DNA of 64,000 nucleotides from Lentibacter sp. (lineage in GTDB: Bacteria; Pseudomonadota; Alphaproteobacteria; Rhodobacterales; Rhodobacteraceae): contig JADGEJ010000004.1 of assembly GCA_016744435.1 (NCBI GenBank), forward strand, positions 1-64,000, written 5' to 3'. The number at the start of each line of letters is the position of its first letter. The stretch's first letter is position 1. The translations under genes and the position numbers were made by a program. Shown here piece by piece: positions 51,612 through 61,816 of the stretch. Under the pieces are notes generated by a model. The model was not told where the DNA came from, ran no database searches, and saw only the letters and a list, made by a program, of their open reading frames with translations.

Positions 51612-53438
51612 CTAGCCGCCAAGGAAGCCGCCCGATTGATGCGCCCACAAGTCGGCATATATCCCGCCTTTGTCGAGCAGCGCGTCGTGGCTGCCCTGCT
51701 CGACAATCTGGCCCTCACGCATCACCACGATCCTGTCCATCTTGGCGATTGTGGACAGGCGGTGCGCGATGGCGAGCACGGTTTTGCCCTCCATCACGGT
51801 TTCAAGCGCGCTTTGGATGCTGGCTTCGACTTCGCTGTCCAGAGCGCTGGTCGCCTCGTCGAGCACCAAAATAGGCGCGTCTTTCAAGATGGCGCGCGCA
51901 AGGGCGATGCGCTGGCGCTGGCCACCTGACAGTTTCACACCGCGCTCTCCGAGGTGCGCGTCCATTCCGCGCCGCCCCTGCCCGTCCGCCAGATTGTTAA
52001 TAAACTCGGCAGTTTCCGACTTGCTCACAGCCGCGGCCAGCTCGGCCTCGCTCGCGTCGGGGCGGCCATAGGTTATGTTGTCGCGCGCCGAGCGGTTGAA
52101 CAGCGCGGTTTCCTGCGTGACCATGCCAATGGCGCGGCGCAGGCTGGGTTCGGTGACATCACGGAGGTCTTGCCCGTCGATTTTGACAGCCCCCTCTTCA
52201 GGGTCATAGAGCCTGAGCAGCAGTGAAACGAGCGTTGACTTGCCCGCGCCCGACGCGCCTACGATGCCGAGTTTTTCGCCCGCCTTGATGGTCAGCGAAA
52301 TGCGCTCGACCCCGCCCATGTCGCGCCCGTAGGCAAAGCTCACGCTCTCAAAGCTGATCTCGCCCTTGGGCACGTCGAGCGTGTCTTCGCGGCCTGTTTT
52401 CAGCCGTTTGGCGGGGGCCAGCGTGTGCATGCCGTCTTCGACTTCGCCGAGGTGCATGTAGATTGTCATCAGCACAAAGCTGATCCAGCCCGACATCTGC
52501 GCAAGCCGGATCGCCACCGCGCCCGCCGCGGCAATGTCGCCGGGTGTTACACCGCTGTCACGCCAAACAAGTGCTGCTCCTACAAGTGTGACAGGCAACA
52601 ACCCAGCGATCAGGATCAAGCCGTAACGGAACATTGACGACACCTCGCCAAACTCGACAGCCCGCCCGCGCAGCCCTTCAAGGGTCGCATCGGTGACAGC
52701 TTCTTCGCGCGCATCTCCGGCGAAGAGCTTGACGGTTTTGATGTTGGTGATCGTGTCGACAACCTGCCCAGAAACCATCGCCTGAGCACCGGCCCGCTCT
52801 TTTGAGCGCTGGCGAATGCGCGGCAGAAAGTAACGTAAATAGAAGCCGTATAGAACCATCCAACCCAGCAGGATCAGCACAAGGCGCGGGTCAATCATCA
52901 TCACAAGGATGCCCGAGCCGATGACCGACGCGAGCGCGAACAGCACCGCGTTGATGGCTTCGATGACCACTTCAGTCAGCGAGCGCGTTGCTTGCACTTG
53001 CTTTTGCGCGAGGCGGCCTGCGTAGTCGTCGTCAAAGTAGCCGACAGACTGGCCGAGCGTCCACGTGTTGAGCCGACTGAGAATCTGCTTGAACAGGTTC
53101 GGCCCCAGCACGATCGACTGGAACACCGCGTTGAGGCCAAAAAAGGCGGGCCTCAGGACGACAAGTAAAAACGCCCCGAAGATCAACAAGCCGATATGCG
53201 CGCTCACGGGCGCGTCAGATGCCGCCAAGTCAACGACACGGCCCAGCACGAACATCGACAACACTTCGGATGCGCCTGAAAGCGCTGAGGCAAACCCTGC
53301 CAAAGCAATAACGGGCCAAGCCCCCTTGAGACACCAAGCCGAGAAAGCCCAGAGCTTGGTTGGCGGCGCGCCAGTTGCAGGCTTTGTCGGGTCGATCATC
53401 CCCGCCGCGCGCTGTGACAAGCGTTGAAAGGTGTTCAT
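51612..53438 (-). CDS. ABC exporter half-transporter (second of a pair)
   Basis: A 608-residue fusion of six membrane helices (to about 340) and an ATPase. Walker A is GASGAGKSTLV, signature LSGGQRQRIALARA, Walker B ILVLDEATSALDSE and switch IAHRLSTI. The catalytic glutamate is present, so the site should be active. ATG 53438 overlaps the stop of the upstream half-transporter as ATGA. Such pairs usually form heterodimeric exporters of the MsbA/MDR type for lipids or hydrophobic compounds; the substrate is unknown. Confidence 0.9.
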   Translation of the reverse strand: MNTFQRLSQRAAGMIDPTKPATGAPPTKLWAFSAWCLKGAWPVIALAGFASALSGASEVLSMFVLGRVVDLAASDAPVSAHIGLLIFGAFLLVVLRPAFFGLNAVFQSIVLGPNLFKQILSRLNTWTLGQSVGYFDDDYAGRLAQKQVQATRSLTEVVIEAINAVLFALASVIGSGILVMMIDPRLVLILLGWMVLYGFYLRYFLPRIRQRSKERAGAQAMVSGQVVDTITNIKTVKLFAGDAREEAVTDATLEGLRGRAVEFGEVSSMFRYGLILIAGLLPVTLVGAALVWRDSGVTPGDIAAAGAVAIRLAQMSGWISFVLMTIYMHLGEVEDGMHTLAPAKRLKTGREDTLDVPKGEISFESVSFAYGRDMGGVERISLTIKAGEKLGIVGASGAGKSTLVSLLLRLYDPEEGAVKIDGQDLRDVTEPSLRRAIGMVTQETALFNRSARDNITYGRPDASEAELAAAVSKSETAEFINNLADGQGRRGMDAHLGERGVKLSGGQRQRIALARAILKDAPILVLDEATSALDSEVEASIQSALETVMEGKTVLAIAHRLSTIAKMDRIVVMREGQIVEQGSHDALLDKGGIYADLWAHQSGGFLGG

Positions 53439-55276
53439 GCATTCTCCCCCAGAAACCCGCCTGACTGGCGCGCCCACAATTCAGCGTAAAGCCCGCCTTT
53501 GGCAAGCAATTCGGCGTGCGTGCCCGCTTCAACGATGCGCCCCGCGTCAAGCACGACGATCTTGTCCATCTGCGCGATGGTTGACAGGCGGTGGGCAATC
53601 GCGATCACGGTTTTGCCCTCCATCATGCCGTAGAGCGTGTCTTGGATGGCGGCTTCTACTTCACTATCGAGCGCGCTTGTCGCCTCGTCGAGAAGCAAGA
53701 CCGGAGCGTTCTTGAGGATAACCCGCGCCAGCGTGATGCGCTGACGTTGCCCGCCAGAAAGCTTGACGCCGCGCTCGCCGACACGCGCGTCTAGCCCCAC
53801 GTTGCCCTCGGTGTCAGCCAGCGTGTTGATAAACTCAAGCGCTTGGGCCTGACGCGCGGCGTGAAGCAATTCCTCTTCACTGGCGTCAGGGCGCCCATAG
53901 AGAATGTTCTCGCGCACCGAGCGGTGCAGCAGAGAGCTTTCTTGTTGCACCATGCCGATCTGGGCACGCAGGCTGTCTTGGGTGACTTTTGCAATGTCCT
54001 GACCGTCGATCAGGATCTGCCCGCCTTCGGCATCATAGAACCGCAGCAAAAGCTTCACGAGCGTCGACTTGCCAGCCCCAGAGCGGCCCACAAGACCAAC
54101 TTTTTGACCAGCAGCAATACTCAGATCAACGCCCTCAAGCCCACCCGTGGCGCGCCCATAGCTGTGCGCCAGCGCTTTGATCTCGATCTGCCCATCTGCA
54201 ATCAACAGTGGCTTGGCGCTTTGAGCATCAACCAACTCGATAGGCTGTGCGATGGTTTCCATACCCTCGGCAACGACGCCAAGCTGGCGGAAAAACGAGG
54301 TCAGCGCCCACATGATCCAAGCGGTCATCGCGTTGAGCCTGAGCGTCAGCGCGGTTGTTGCCGCCACGACGCCAACACTTGCCTCGCCCTGCATCCAGAG
54401 GAACACGGACCAGCCAACAACTCCGACGATCAGCAACCCATTGAGCGTTACCAAGGCCAAATCCATCAACGTGAAAATGCGCATTTCAGCCATGAATGTT
54501 TCGCGAGCCCTCTCTATCGCTTCGCGCACAAAGCTGAGTTCTTCACCATGATGCGCGAACATTTTGACGGAGTGCACGTTGGTATAACTGTCAACCACGC
54601 GCCCCGTCACGGCTGAGCGCGCGTCTGACGCCGCTTTTGAAGCCGGGCCTACCCGCGCCACTGTCCAACGGATGAGCATACTGTAGACGATGAGCCAGAT
54701 GATCAGCGGAAGCACGAGCCGCACGTCAGCACCCCAGAGCAACACAGCAGCGCCAATCACGTAGGCCAGCGCAAATGTCAGCGCATCAAACACCTGAAAC
54801 ACGGCCTCGCCCGCGGCGGGGGGCGTTTGCATGATGCGGTTGGCGATGCGGCCTGCAAAGTCATTCTCAAACCAACCGACCGACTGGCGCATAACATGTG
54901 AGTGCGCCCGCCAGCGGATGAGCGTGCCAAAGTTTGGCAGGATCGTCTGGTTGATCAGCATCACATCAACGATGTGCAGCAGCGGGCGCAAAAACACGAT
55001 GAAGACAGCAAGCACTATCAGCGTAGTGCCGTGCTCCGCCCAAACGCGGCTTGGATCACCGGAAAGCACATCAACGATCCAGCCCATGTAAAAGATCAGC
55101 GCTATCTCAACGGTGGCGACGACGATCGAGAACAGCCCCGCGACCCAGAACACCCTTTTAAACGGCTGCGAATACCCAAGGATAAAGCGCCAAAGCGTTT
55201 TTGGCGGCACGTTTTCCTCAGGGTACGCGACATAAGGATCAACGAGATTTTCGAAATAGGAGAACAGCTTTTTCAT
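53435..55276 (-). CDS. ABC exporter half-transporter (first of a pair)
   Basis: A 613-residue membrane-ATPase fusion starting at ATG 55276 (MKKLFSYFENLVDPY). Helices begin with FWVAGLFSIVVATVEIALIF. ATPase motifs are GRSGAGKSTLVK, LSGGQRQRITLARV, VLLLDEATSALDSE and IAHRLSTI, all canonical. It is about 40 percent like its partner by eye, especially in the ATPase half, which suggests an old duplication. An SD ggagg lies just upstream on the minus strand. Co-translation with the next gene supports a heterodimer. Confidence 0.9.
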   Translation of the reverse strand: MKKLFSYFENLVDPYVAYPEENVPPKTLWRFILGYSQPFKRVFWVAGLFSIVVATVEIALIFYMGWIVDVLSGDPSRVWAEHGTTLIVLAVFIVFLRPLLHIVDVMLINQTILPNFGTLIRWRAHSHVMRQSVGWFENDFAGRIANRIMQTPPAAGEAVFQVFDALTFALAYVIGAAVLLWGADVRLVLPLIIWLIVYSMLIRWTVARVGPASKAASDARSAVTGRVVDSYTNVHSVKMFAHHGEELSFVREAIERARETFMAEMRIFTLMDLALVTLNGLLIVGVVGWSVFLWMQGEASVGVVAATTALTLRLNAMTAWIMWALTSFFRQLGVVAEGMETIAQPIELVDAQSAKPLLIADGQIEIKALAHSYGRATGGLEGVDLSIAAGQKVGLVGRSGAGKSTLVKLLLRFYDAEGGQILIDGQDIAKVTQDSLRAQIGMVQQESSLLHRSVRENILYGRPDASEEELLHAARQAQALEFINTLADTEGNVGLDARVGERGVKLSGGQRQRITLARVILKNAPVLLLDEATSALDSEVEAAIQDTLYGMMEGKTVIAIAHRLSTIAQMDKIVVLDAGRIVEAGTHAELLAKGGLYAELWARQSGGFLGENA

Positions 55277-55456
55277 ACGGAGGAAACTTTCGGACAAGAC
55301 ACAAATGTTGCGACGGCTCACTTAAGCGCGCGTCAGGGTTGGCGAGCGATTAGGCTCAGTCGTGCCAGATCCCGTAAAACATTTGTTCCTCCTTATGCTT
55401 GAAGCGAGGTTAGCGCAGCTTTTGCAGCCTGTCACCCCCATCATGCATCAAGCGTT

Positions 55457-56581
55457 TCAGTCGCAGACGCCTTGCAGCGCTTTCCAGTCTGCTGCACTCA
55501 AGACAGAAGATGTTGCGGTTTGCTTTTGAGCAAAGGCGCGCGCCTTGTCAGCCCGTTCTTGCGAAGGCGGGTGTGACATAAAGTAAAACGGCAGTTCGAG
55601 AGCAGCGCTTTGTTGTTCTAGCAGGTAGTCAAAAAACGAAGCAAAGCCTGTGCCACTGACGCCAGCGTTACGCAGCGCCTCGAGTGCGAATTTATCTGCC
55701 TCGGCCTCAGCTTCGCGGGTATAGCTTGCATCCAGCATTTGCTCGGCCAAAATAGCCGCCAAAGCCCCGCCCGAGAAATCGCCCAGTACCATCGAGATCA
55801 GGCCAGCAGAGCCAGCTGCGCGCAGGGCGTTGCGGGTAGAATCGCGGTGTTCAACGTGGCCTATCTCATGCGCGAGAACGCCAGCGACCGCGTCAGCGCC
55901 TTTGGCCTCGTCGATCAGCCCCCGCATGATCACGATCTGCCCGCCGGGAGCGGCGAAGGCGTTGACCATCGGATGGTCAAACACCTGAATGTTCAACTCA
56001 TATTCCATGTCTATGTTTGCCGTAAGGCGTGCTTCCATCTTGGCCAGTGCCGCCAGCCCTGCATCGTTTTTACACGAAAGGTCTGCATCAGAATCGCGGG
56101 ATACAAACCAGCTGATCTGCTTGATAACAACCTGGCCAAACTGCTCTTCGCGATCACGTGGCATGAACCGCGCCAAAGTGTCGGCCATTGCAGGCAAGAT
56201 CACGAATAACATGAGTGCAACGGCGGCAAACGCGCCCCCCATGAGTTTGACGATACGCAAGCCAGCGCCTTTGTTCACATCGCGTTTGTGCAAGCGCGGG
56301 GCGAATTCGCGCAGCCGCGCATTCAGCACACCGTCGCGCAAGGAAAGGCGCGCTTCGTGGCGCAGCATTTCGTCGTCACCGCTGATGTGGCGCGTAAACG
56401 TGAGCCAGCCGCCGCTCGGCTGATCTGCGAGCAATCGCAGCTCTTCTAACCGCCAGTGTTGTGGCGCGCCAATGCTTTGCCCCTCAAAGCTCAGATAGCC
56501 CGTCGCCTCGTCAAGGCGCACATCGACATGGTGTTTGGCGGCAGACACTCCGTCAAAATAGATGCCTGCCGCCTCTAGCAT
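55457..56581 (-). CDS. Membrane-anchored M48-family metalloprotease
   Basis: A 374-residue protein with a cytoplasmic beta-rich domain (to about 105), one membrane helix (about 112-131) and a periplasmic M48 protease with HEIGH (238-242, VLAHEIGHVEHRDS) and a later EAEADKFALEAL glutamate ligand. It ends with the typical SHPPSQERADKAR. Its ATG shares one base with the stop of the DUF898 gene (TGATG), so the two are translated together. DUF898 plus M48 is a recurring pair in proteobacteria, role unknown. Confidence 0.88.
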   Translation of the reverse strand: MLEAAGIYFDGVSAAKHHVDVRLDEATGYLSFEGQSIGAPQHWRLEELRLLADQPSGGWLTFTRHISGDDEMLRHEARLSLRDGVLNARLREFAPRLHKRDVNKGAGLRIVKLMGGAFAAVALMLFVILPAMADTLARFMPRDREEQFGQVVIKQISWFVSRDSDADLSCKNDAGLAALAKMEARLTANIDMEYELNIQVFDHPMVNAFAAPGGQIVIMRGLIDEAKGADAVAGVLAHEIGHVEHRDSTRNALRAAGSAGLISMVLGDFSGGALAAILAEQMLDASYTREAEAEADKFALEALRNAGVSGTGFASFFDYLLEQQSAALELPFYFMSHPPSQERADKARAFAQKQTATSSVLSAADWKALQGVCD

Positions 56582-57777
56582 CAGAAGGCGCCGCCAATGT
56601 CGAGCGCGTCAGCAAAGCCTTCGGCATCAACGCCAGTTTCGGCCGCGCGTTGGCTGATGTCGCCCAGCGCATCTTTACCCTGCACTGTGAAAGTGGTGAC
56701 AAAATGGTTGATCATAGGTTGCAAGATAAACACCAGAGTCAGCGCGCCAACGAGCACCAGCAGCAAGACATAGAGAACCGCACCAACAAACCCGATAAGG
56801 CCCATGAGAGCGAAGCTTTCTGACTGCGCCACCATAGACATGACCCCAGCCATTCCCAGCCCTCCAACTGCCATAATTGCGAGCAGGATTGCACCAATGA
56901 TCAAGCCTCCGATCAGAGCGATCTTGAGAAGATCCCAAGTGCGCGGCTCGGCTTTAAAGGCAATGTCTTCGCCCAGAGTACGGTTGGCGAAGAAGTAACG
57001 CATTGAATGCACGCGGTAGTAAAGCCCGCCAACCACCAGCCAGACGTACCCAACAACTCCGCCGATTGCCAACATGGCTTCGCTTTCCATTGCAGCACCG
57101 GCACCTATGCCGACAGACAAGACAGTGAGGCCGATAAAGATATGCTTCATCGCACCATAGAGCTTGGTCCATTTGCCATGCTGTTCAAACTTCGCGTCGC
57201 CATACCAGCTGCGGTCAATCATGTATTTCTCAAGTTTGAAGTTGGCCAAAGGCGCCAGAAGGCCAATACTGACGATCATCAGGATCGTGTAACCTGAGGC
57301 CCGAAGTGCGTAGCCCCAAGCGCCCTGCTCCATGCCAAAGCGCACCCCGCGCCAGCGTGTGCGGGCCATTTTGTAACGGCGCGCACGGTAGGCCGCGTAG
57401 AAGATCAGCGGCAAAAGTGCGAGCAGATTGAGGTAGAGCAGCGACATCATCATGATGACTTCGGCGGGCGTTGTCGGCTCTGCCACAAAGCTTAACCCGA
57501 AGAAGAACAGCACCATCTGGATAACGCCCAGATAGATCGCCAGCACCACGACTGCGACCAGAAAGCCAAGGAACTTTTCAAGCCCTGTGCCAGTGTATTC
57601 AAATGCATCACCGTCGCCTACGGCAGAGGACCAAATGTATTTGCGGATCCGGGTTTTGGCCCAGAACCGGTAAATACCAAGAGTGATAACCGTCAGAATT
57701 GTCGTGACGATAGCAAGGTGAAACAACTCGCCGCGTGTCCCACGGTACTGGCCGTGAATGTCGTTATTTGTGCTCAT
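56581..57777 (-). CDS. YjgN/DUF898 family membrane protein
   Basis: A 398-residue integral membrane protein with about seven helices. YRGTRGELFHLAIVTTILTV, cut into YRGTRGEL and FHLAIVTTILTV, then GIYRFWAKTRIRKYIWSSA and RARRYKMARTRWRGVRFG show the basic-aromatic motifs between helices that define DUF898. Function unknown. It is the first gene of a two-gene unit with the M48 protease, which may process it or act on the same membrane substrate. Confidence 0.86.
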   Translation of the reverse strand: MSTNNDIHGQYRGTRGELFHLAIVTTILTVITLGIYRFWAKTRIRKYIWSSAVGDGDAFEYTGTGLEKFLGFLVAVVVLAIYLGVIQMVLFFFGLSFVAEPTTPAEVIMMMSLLYLNLLALLPLIFYAAYRARRYKMARTRWRGVRFGMEQGAWGYALRASGYTILMIVSIGLLAPLANFKLEKYMIDRSWYGDAKFEQHGKWTKLYGAMKHIFIGLTVLSVGIGAGAAMESEAMLAIGGVVGYVWLVVGGLYYRVHSMRYFFANRTLGEDIAFKAEPRTWDLLKIALIGGLIIGAILLAIMAVGGLGMAGVMSMVAQSESFALMGLIGFVGAVLYVLLLVLVGALTLVFILQPMINHFVTTFTVQGKDALGDISQRAAETGVDAEGFADALDIGGAF

Positions 57778-57859
57778 TTAAAACATCCCTGTTCGCTGAA
57801 ATTGGGGCAATGGTAAGTATCGGTTTTCCCGAGCACGCTTTGCGAGATCAGGCTTTCAT

Positions 57860-60196
57860 TCAGTCAAATTTCATGTTGCGTGGGAAGCCGTAAGGCGGGC
57901 GTTTGCCGACGCCTGCGCGTTTGCCGAGCCATTCGCTCAGGTCTGTCTCGGTGCGGGTTTTGCCTCCGCCCATCGCCCAGCTGAGGCCGTCATCCCAAGT
58001 GAATGTGGTGAGGTCAGAAAGCCCGCCGTCAAGCTCAAGCGCGCCTTGTTTGCCGCGCGCCATGTTATACTTTTGCAAGCGCACGCCTTTGCCGCGGCCA
58101 AGCTCGGGCAACTCAGATAGCGGGAAGACAAGGAACTTGCCGTTCTCGCTGACTATTGCAACATGGTCGCCGCTGACTGGCTTACAAATAACCGCTGCCG
58201 CGTCTTTAACGTTGAGTACTTGCTTGCCCGACTTCGTCTGCGCCATAACCTCGTCTTCGGGCACAACAAAGCCGTTACCCTCGCTTGAGGCGACGATCAG
58301 TTTACCGCCCGGTTTATGGATGAACAGCGAGACGATTTCAGCCTCATTGGGCAAATCAACCATCAAGCGCAGAGGCTCGCCCATACCGCGCCCACCGGGC
58401 AGGTTAACCGCGCCAAGCGTATAAAAACGCCCGTTGCTGCCCATTAGCATGATCCTGTCAGTTGTCTCGGCATGAAAGACAAAACGGCTCTCGTCACCGT
58501 CTTTGAACTTCAACTCGCGCGTGAGATCAATATGGCCGGACATGGCCCTGATCCAACCCATCTTGGAGCAGACAACCGTGATAGGCTCGCGATCAATCAT
58601 CGCCTCGAGCGGCACCTCTTCTACAACGCCCGCCTCAGCAAACACTGTACGTCGTGCGCCGCCTTCGTAGTCTTTGCCGAAAGTCTTCTTCGCGACTTTG
58701 AGCTGGTCTGCAATCGAGGCCCACTGCAAGCTTTTGCTTTCCAGCAAGTCTTCCAGCCCGGCGCGCTCTTCCATCAGTTTATCGCGCTCAGCGACAAGCT
58801 CCATCTCTTCGAGCTTGCGCAAGCTGCGCAACCGCATGTTCAAAATCGCATCAGCCTGTGCTTCTGTCAGCCCGTCATAGCTGCCCAGAGCGGGCGAGAC
58901 ATAGTCGCGATCGTCAGTGGCTCGCACAAACGTCTGGCCCCAATCTTCCCGCATGAGCGCTGCCTTTGGCTCGTCGTCATAGCGAATAATATCAATCACG
59001 CGGTCAAGGTTGAGGAAGGCGATGATAAAACCTTCGAGCACCTCAAGGCGCGCGTCGATCTTCTCCATCCGGTGCTTTGAGCGGCGGATCAGCACTTCGC
59101 GGCGGAAATCAAGGAAAGCCCGCAGCACTTCCTTCATGCTACAAACCTTAGGCGTCACGCCGTCGATCAGCACGTTCATGTTGAGGCTGAAACGCGTCTC
59201 CAAATCCGAGCTGCGGAACATCATGTTCATCAAGACATCAGGGTCAACGTTCTTTGACTTAGGTTCCAGCACAAGGCGGATGTCATCAGCAGACTCGTCG
59301 CGCACATCGCCCAGAATGGGCATCTTTTTCAGCTGGATAATCTCTGCGATCTTCTCGATCAGCTTTGATTTTTGCACCTGATAAGGGATCTCGGTGACAA
59401 CAATTTGCCACTGGCCGCGGCCCAAATCTTCGATGTGCCACTTGGCACGCAGGCGGAAGCTCCCGCGCCCCGTGCGGTAGGCCTGCGCGATGCTTTCTGG
59501 CGGCTCTACTATCGTTCCACCTGTCGGGAAATCGGGGCCGGGCACGAAGTTAAGCAACGTGTCGTCGCGCGCGTCGGGTGTCCTGATCAGATGCAGGCAA
59601 GCATCAACCAGCTCGGCAATGTTATGCGGCGGTATGTTTGTTGCCATACCAACGGCGATACCTGTTGAGCCGTTGGCGAGCAGATGCGGGAAGGTCGCGG
59701 GCAAAACCGCAGGCTCGTCAAGGCGGCCATCGTAGTTGGGCCGAAAATCAACTGCGTTCTCGCTCAAGCCCTCAAGCATGCTCTCGGCAACGATCGTCAT
59801 CCGCGCTTCTGTGTAGCGAGAAGCGGCGGGGTTATCGCCATCGATGTTGCCAAAGTTGCCCTGCCCGTCAACCAGCGGGTAGCGCACGTTAAAGTCTTGC
59901 GCGAGGCGCGCCATCGCATCGTAGATCGCGGCGTCGCCATGCGGGTGAAAATCCCCCATCGTGTCGCCAGAAATTTTCGCTGACTTAAGAAAACCGCCCG
60001 TCGCGTTGAGCTTCAAGCGGCTCATCGCATAAAGGATACGGCGGTGAACCGGCTTTAGCCCGTCGCGGGCATCGGGCAGTGCGCGGTGCATGATCGTGGA
60101 GAGCGCATAGGTGAGATACCTGTCGCCAATCGCGCGGCGCAGGGGCTCGGAAACTTCCGTGCCTGACGTATCATTATCATCTATCAAATCACTCAT
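57860..60196 (-). CDS. parC: DNA topoisomerase IV subunit A
   Basis: A 778-residue type IIA topoisomerase subunit that decatenates daughter chromosomes. The catalytic tyrosine is Y128 in AASRYTEARM, with GDTMGDFHPHGDAAIYD before it (the quinolone-resistance region). The C-terminal beta-pinwheel (from about 500) carries a ParC-type GQAL/GRG region, for example GGRGMGEPLRL. The partner parE is not in this window. It is monocistronic. Confidence 0.95.
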   Translation of the reverse strand: MSDLIDDNDTSGTEVSEPLRRAIGDRYLTYALSTIMHRALPDARDGLKPVHRRILYAMSRLKLNATGGFLKSAKISGDTMGDFHPHGDAAIYDAMARLAQDFNVRYPLVDGQGNFGNIDGDNPAASRYTEARMTIVAESMLEGLSENAVDFRPNYDGRLDEPAVLPATFPHLLANGSTGIAVGMATNIPPHNIAELVDACLHLIRTPDARDDTLLNFVPGPDFPTGGTIVEPPESIAQAYRTGRGSFRLRAKWHIEDLGRGQWQIVVTEIPYQVQKSKLIEKIAEIIQLKKMPILGDVRDESADDIRLVLEPKSKNVDPDVLMNMMFRSSDLETRFSLNMNVLIDGVTPKVCSMKEVLRAFLDFRREVLIRRSKHRMEKIDARLEVLEGFIIAFLNLDRVIDIIRYDDEPKAALMREDWGQTFVRATDDRDYVSPALGSYDGLTEAQADAILNMRLRSLRKLEEMELVAERDKLMEERAGLEDLLESKSLQWASIADQLKVAKKTFGKDYEGGARRTVFAEAGVVEEVPLEAMIDREPITVVCSKMGWIRAMSGHIDLTRELKFKDGDESRFVFHAETTDRIMLMGSNGRFYTLGAVNLPGGRGMGEPLRLMVDLPNEAEIVSLFIHKPGGKLIVASSEGNGFVVPEDEVMAQTKSGKQVLNVKDAAAVICKPVSGDHVAIVSENGKFLVFPLSELPELGRGKGVRLQKYNMARGKQGALELDGGLSDLTTFTWDDGLSWAMGGGKTRTETDLSEWLGKRAGVGKRPPYGFPRNMKFD

Positions 60197-60368
60197 ACCA
60201 CCGTCTTAGAGGCTTTCACCCGAAGTTTGAATCCTTAAATTAACCAAGCCCGCGTTGTATTTATGCAAGATCGGGAAAGCTGTTATTTCTTTCCCCCCTA
60301 TTGGCCGTGCGAATCGTGTATAAAGCTGCCACAGCAGTGACACATTTACGCTTAGGGGGTTTTGCGCA

Positions 60369-60938
60369 ATGTGGCGTTTTATTTTGATTTCATTCGGATT
60401 CTTGGGATTCTCGTTTTACGAACTCAGCGGCGGAAGCGACTACGCACCCGTTGAAGGCTCGCGCCAAGCGCTGGCCATCGAACGAGGCAAAGTCGACGCC
60501 CAGCGCGCGCTTGCGGCGGCTCAGTCCAAGCCACAAGCCCCCACGCCCGCTCCGGTGATAACTGCCGCTGCAGCACAGCCCAAAGCGACCATCGTTCTCG
60601 CTTCGGCACCGACAATATCCGCCGAAAAGCCCGCCGCGACGCAGCCCTCAACTCCGGTTGTAGACCTTGCAAAAGCCACGGCCCTGACAGCACCAGCGGA
60701 AACTGACCTGTCTGAACAAAGCCACGCTAAACCGAAGTACGATGTGCGTGAAGTCATCGGAAACCGCGTAAATCTACGCCGTGGGCCAGGCACAAACTAC
60801 ACAGCCGTTGGCAAGTTGCGCCAAGGCGACCGTGTGCTGGTTCTGCGCGATGACGGTGAAGGCTGGCTCAAGCTGCGCGTCGTTGAAACGGGCCGCATCG
60901 GCTATATGGCTGACTTTTTGATCACGGCTTCAAACTGA
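60369..60938 (+). CDS. SH3-domain protein with membrane anchor
   Basis: A 189-residue protein with an N-terminal helix (MWRFILISFGFLGFSFYEL), a Pro/Ala-rich linker (about 45-110) and a C-terminal bacterial SH3 domain: VNLRRGPGTNYTAVGKLRQG, then LVLRDDGEGWLKLRV and GRIGYMADFL. Bacterial SH3 domains commonly bind peptidoglycan, which would place it in the periplasm at the cell wall. No partner can be inferred from the neighbours, which are unrelated. Confidence 0.86.
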   Translation: MWRFILISFGFLGFSFYELSGGSDYAPVEGSRQALAIERGKVDAQRALAAAQSKPQAPTPAPVITAAAAQPKATIVLASAPTISAEKPAATQPSTPVVDLAKATALTAPAETDLSEQSHAKPKYDVREVIGNRVNLRRGPGTNYTAVGKLRQGDRVLVLRDDGEGWLKLRVVETGRIGYMADFLITASN

Positions 60939-60976
60939 GCATTGCCCCAAAGGCTTGTGCCGCGTAAGCGAAGCGG

Positions 60977-61807
60977 ATGACACAAACAATCCTAATTACC
61001 GGCTGCTCTTCAGGGCTGGGCTATGATGCAGCCCATGGCTTGCATGCTCGTGGCTGGCGCGTGTTTGCCACTTGTCGGCGCGAAGACGACTGCACGCGCC
61101 TGCGCGGTGAAGGGCTTGAAAGCTTTGTGCTTGATTATGCCTCGACCGCGAGCATCGACGCAGCACTTGCGCAGGTCTTGCAAGCCACTGGTGGCACGCT
61201 GGATGCGCTTTACAACAACGGCGCTTACGCGATGCCCGGCGCTGTGGAAGACCTCCCCCGCGAGGGTTTGCGCGAAATCTACGAGACCAACCTGTTCGGC
61301 GTTCACGAACTCACCTGCCGCGTTATCCCGGTGATGCGTGCGCAAGGCCACGGGCGGATCATCAACTGCTCATCTGTCTTGGGCCTCGTTCCGATGCGCT
61401 GGCGCGGCGCCTACAGCAGCACCAAGTTTGCGCTTGAGGGGCTGACCGACGCTCTGCGTATCGAGATGCGTGACACGCCCTTGCACATCATCACGGTTGA
61501 GCCGGGGCCGATCACCTCGAAAATCCGCGAGAACTCGATCCCTCCGTTCGAAAAGCATGTGGATTGGAGAAATTCACCGCGCCGCGCACAGTATGAAACC
61601 TCGTTGCTCACGCGCCTCTACGAAAGCCGCGGTGGCCCAGATACGTTTGAGTTGCCTGCTTCTGCAGTGACCAAAAAGCTGGTCCACGCGCTTGAAAGCC
61701 GCCGCCCGCGCCCGCGCTACTTCGTGACCAAGGCGACTTACCTCATGGCATTCGCGCGCCGCATTCTGCCAACGCGCATGCTCGACTGGCTCATTGCGAA
61801 AGGCTAA
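60977..61807 (+). CDS. Short-chain dehydrogenase/reductase
   Basis: A 276-residue NAD(P)-dependent oxidoreductase. The cofactor loop is TGCSSGLG (8-15), NNGAY corresponds to the NNAG motif, and the catalytic set is S (NCSSVLG), Y and K in YSSTK. The late GPITSKIRENSI and a hydrophobic C-terminus (FARRILPTRMLDWL) match the SDR group often annotated as retinol- or sterol-type oxidoreductases. Substrate unknown. A decayed transporter gene follows on the other strand. Confidence 0.88.
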   Translation: MTQTILITGCSSGLGYDAAHGLHARGWRVFATCRREDDCTRLRGEGLESFVLDYASTASIDAALAQVLQATGGTLDALYNNGAYAMPGAVEDLPREGLREIYETNLFGVHELTCRVIPVMRAQGHGRIINCSSVLGLVPMRWRGAYSSTKFALEGLTDALRIEMRDTPLHIITVEPGPITSKIRENSIPPFEKHVDWRNSPRRAQYETSLLTRLYESRGGPDTFELPASAVTKKLVHALESRRPRPRYFVTKATYLMAFARRILPTRMLDWLIAKG

Positions 61808-61816
61808 CGCCCCAGA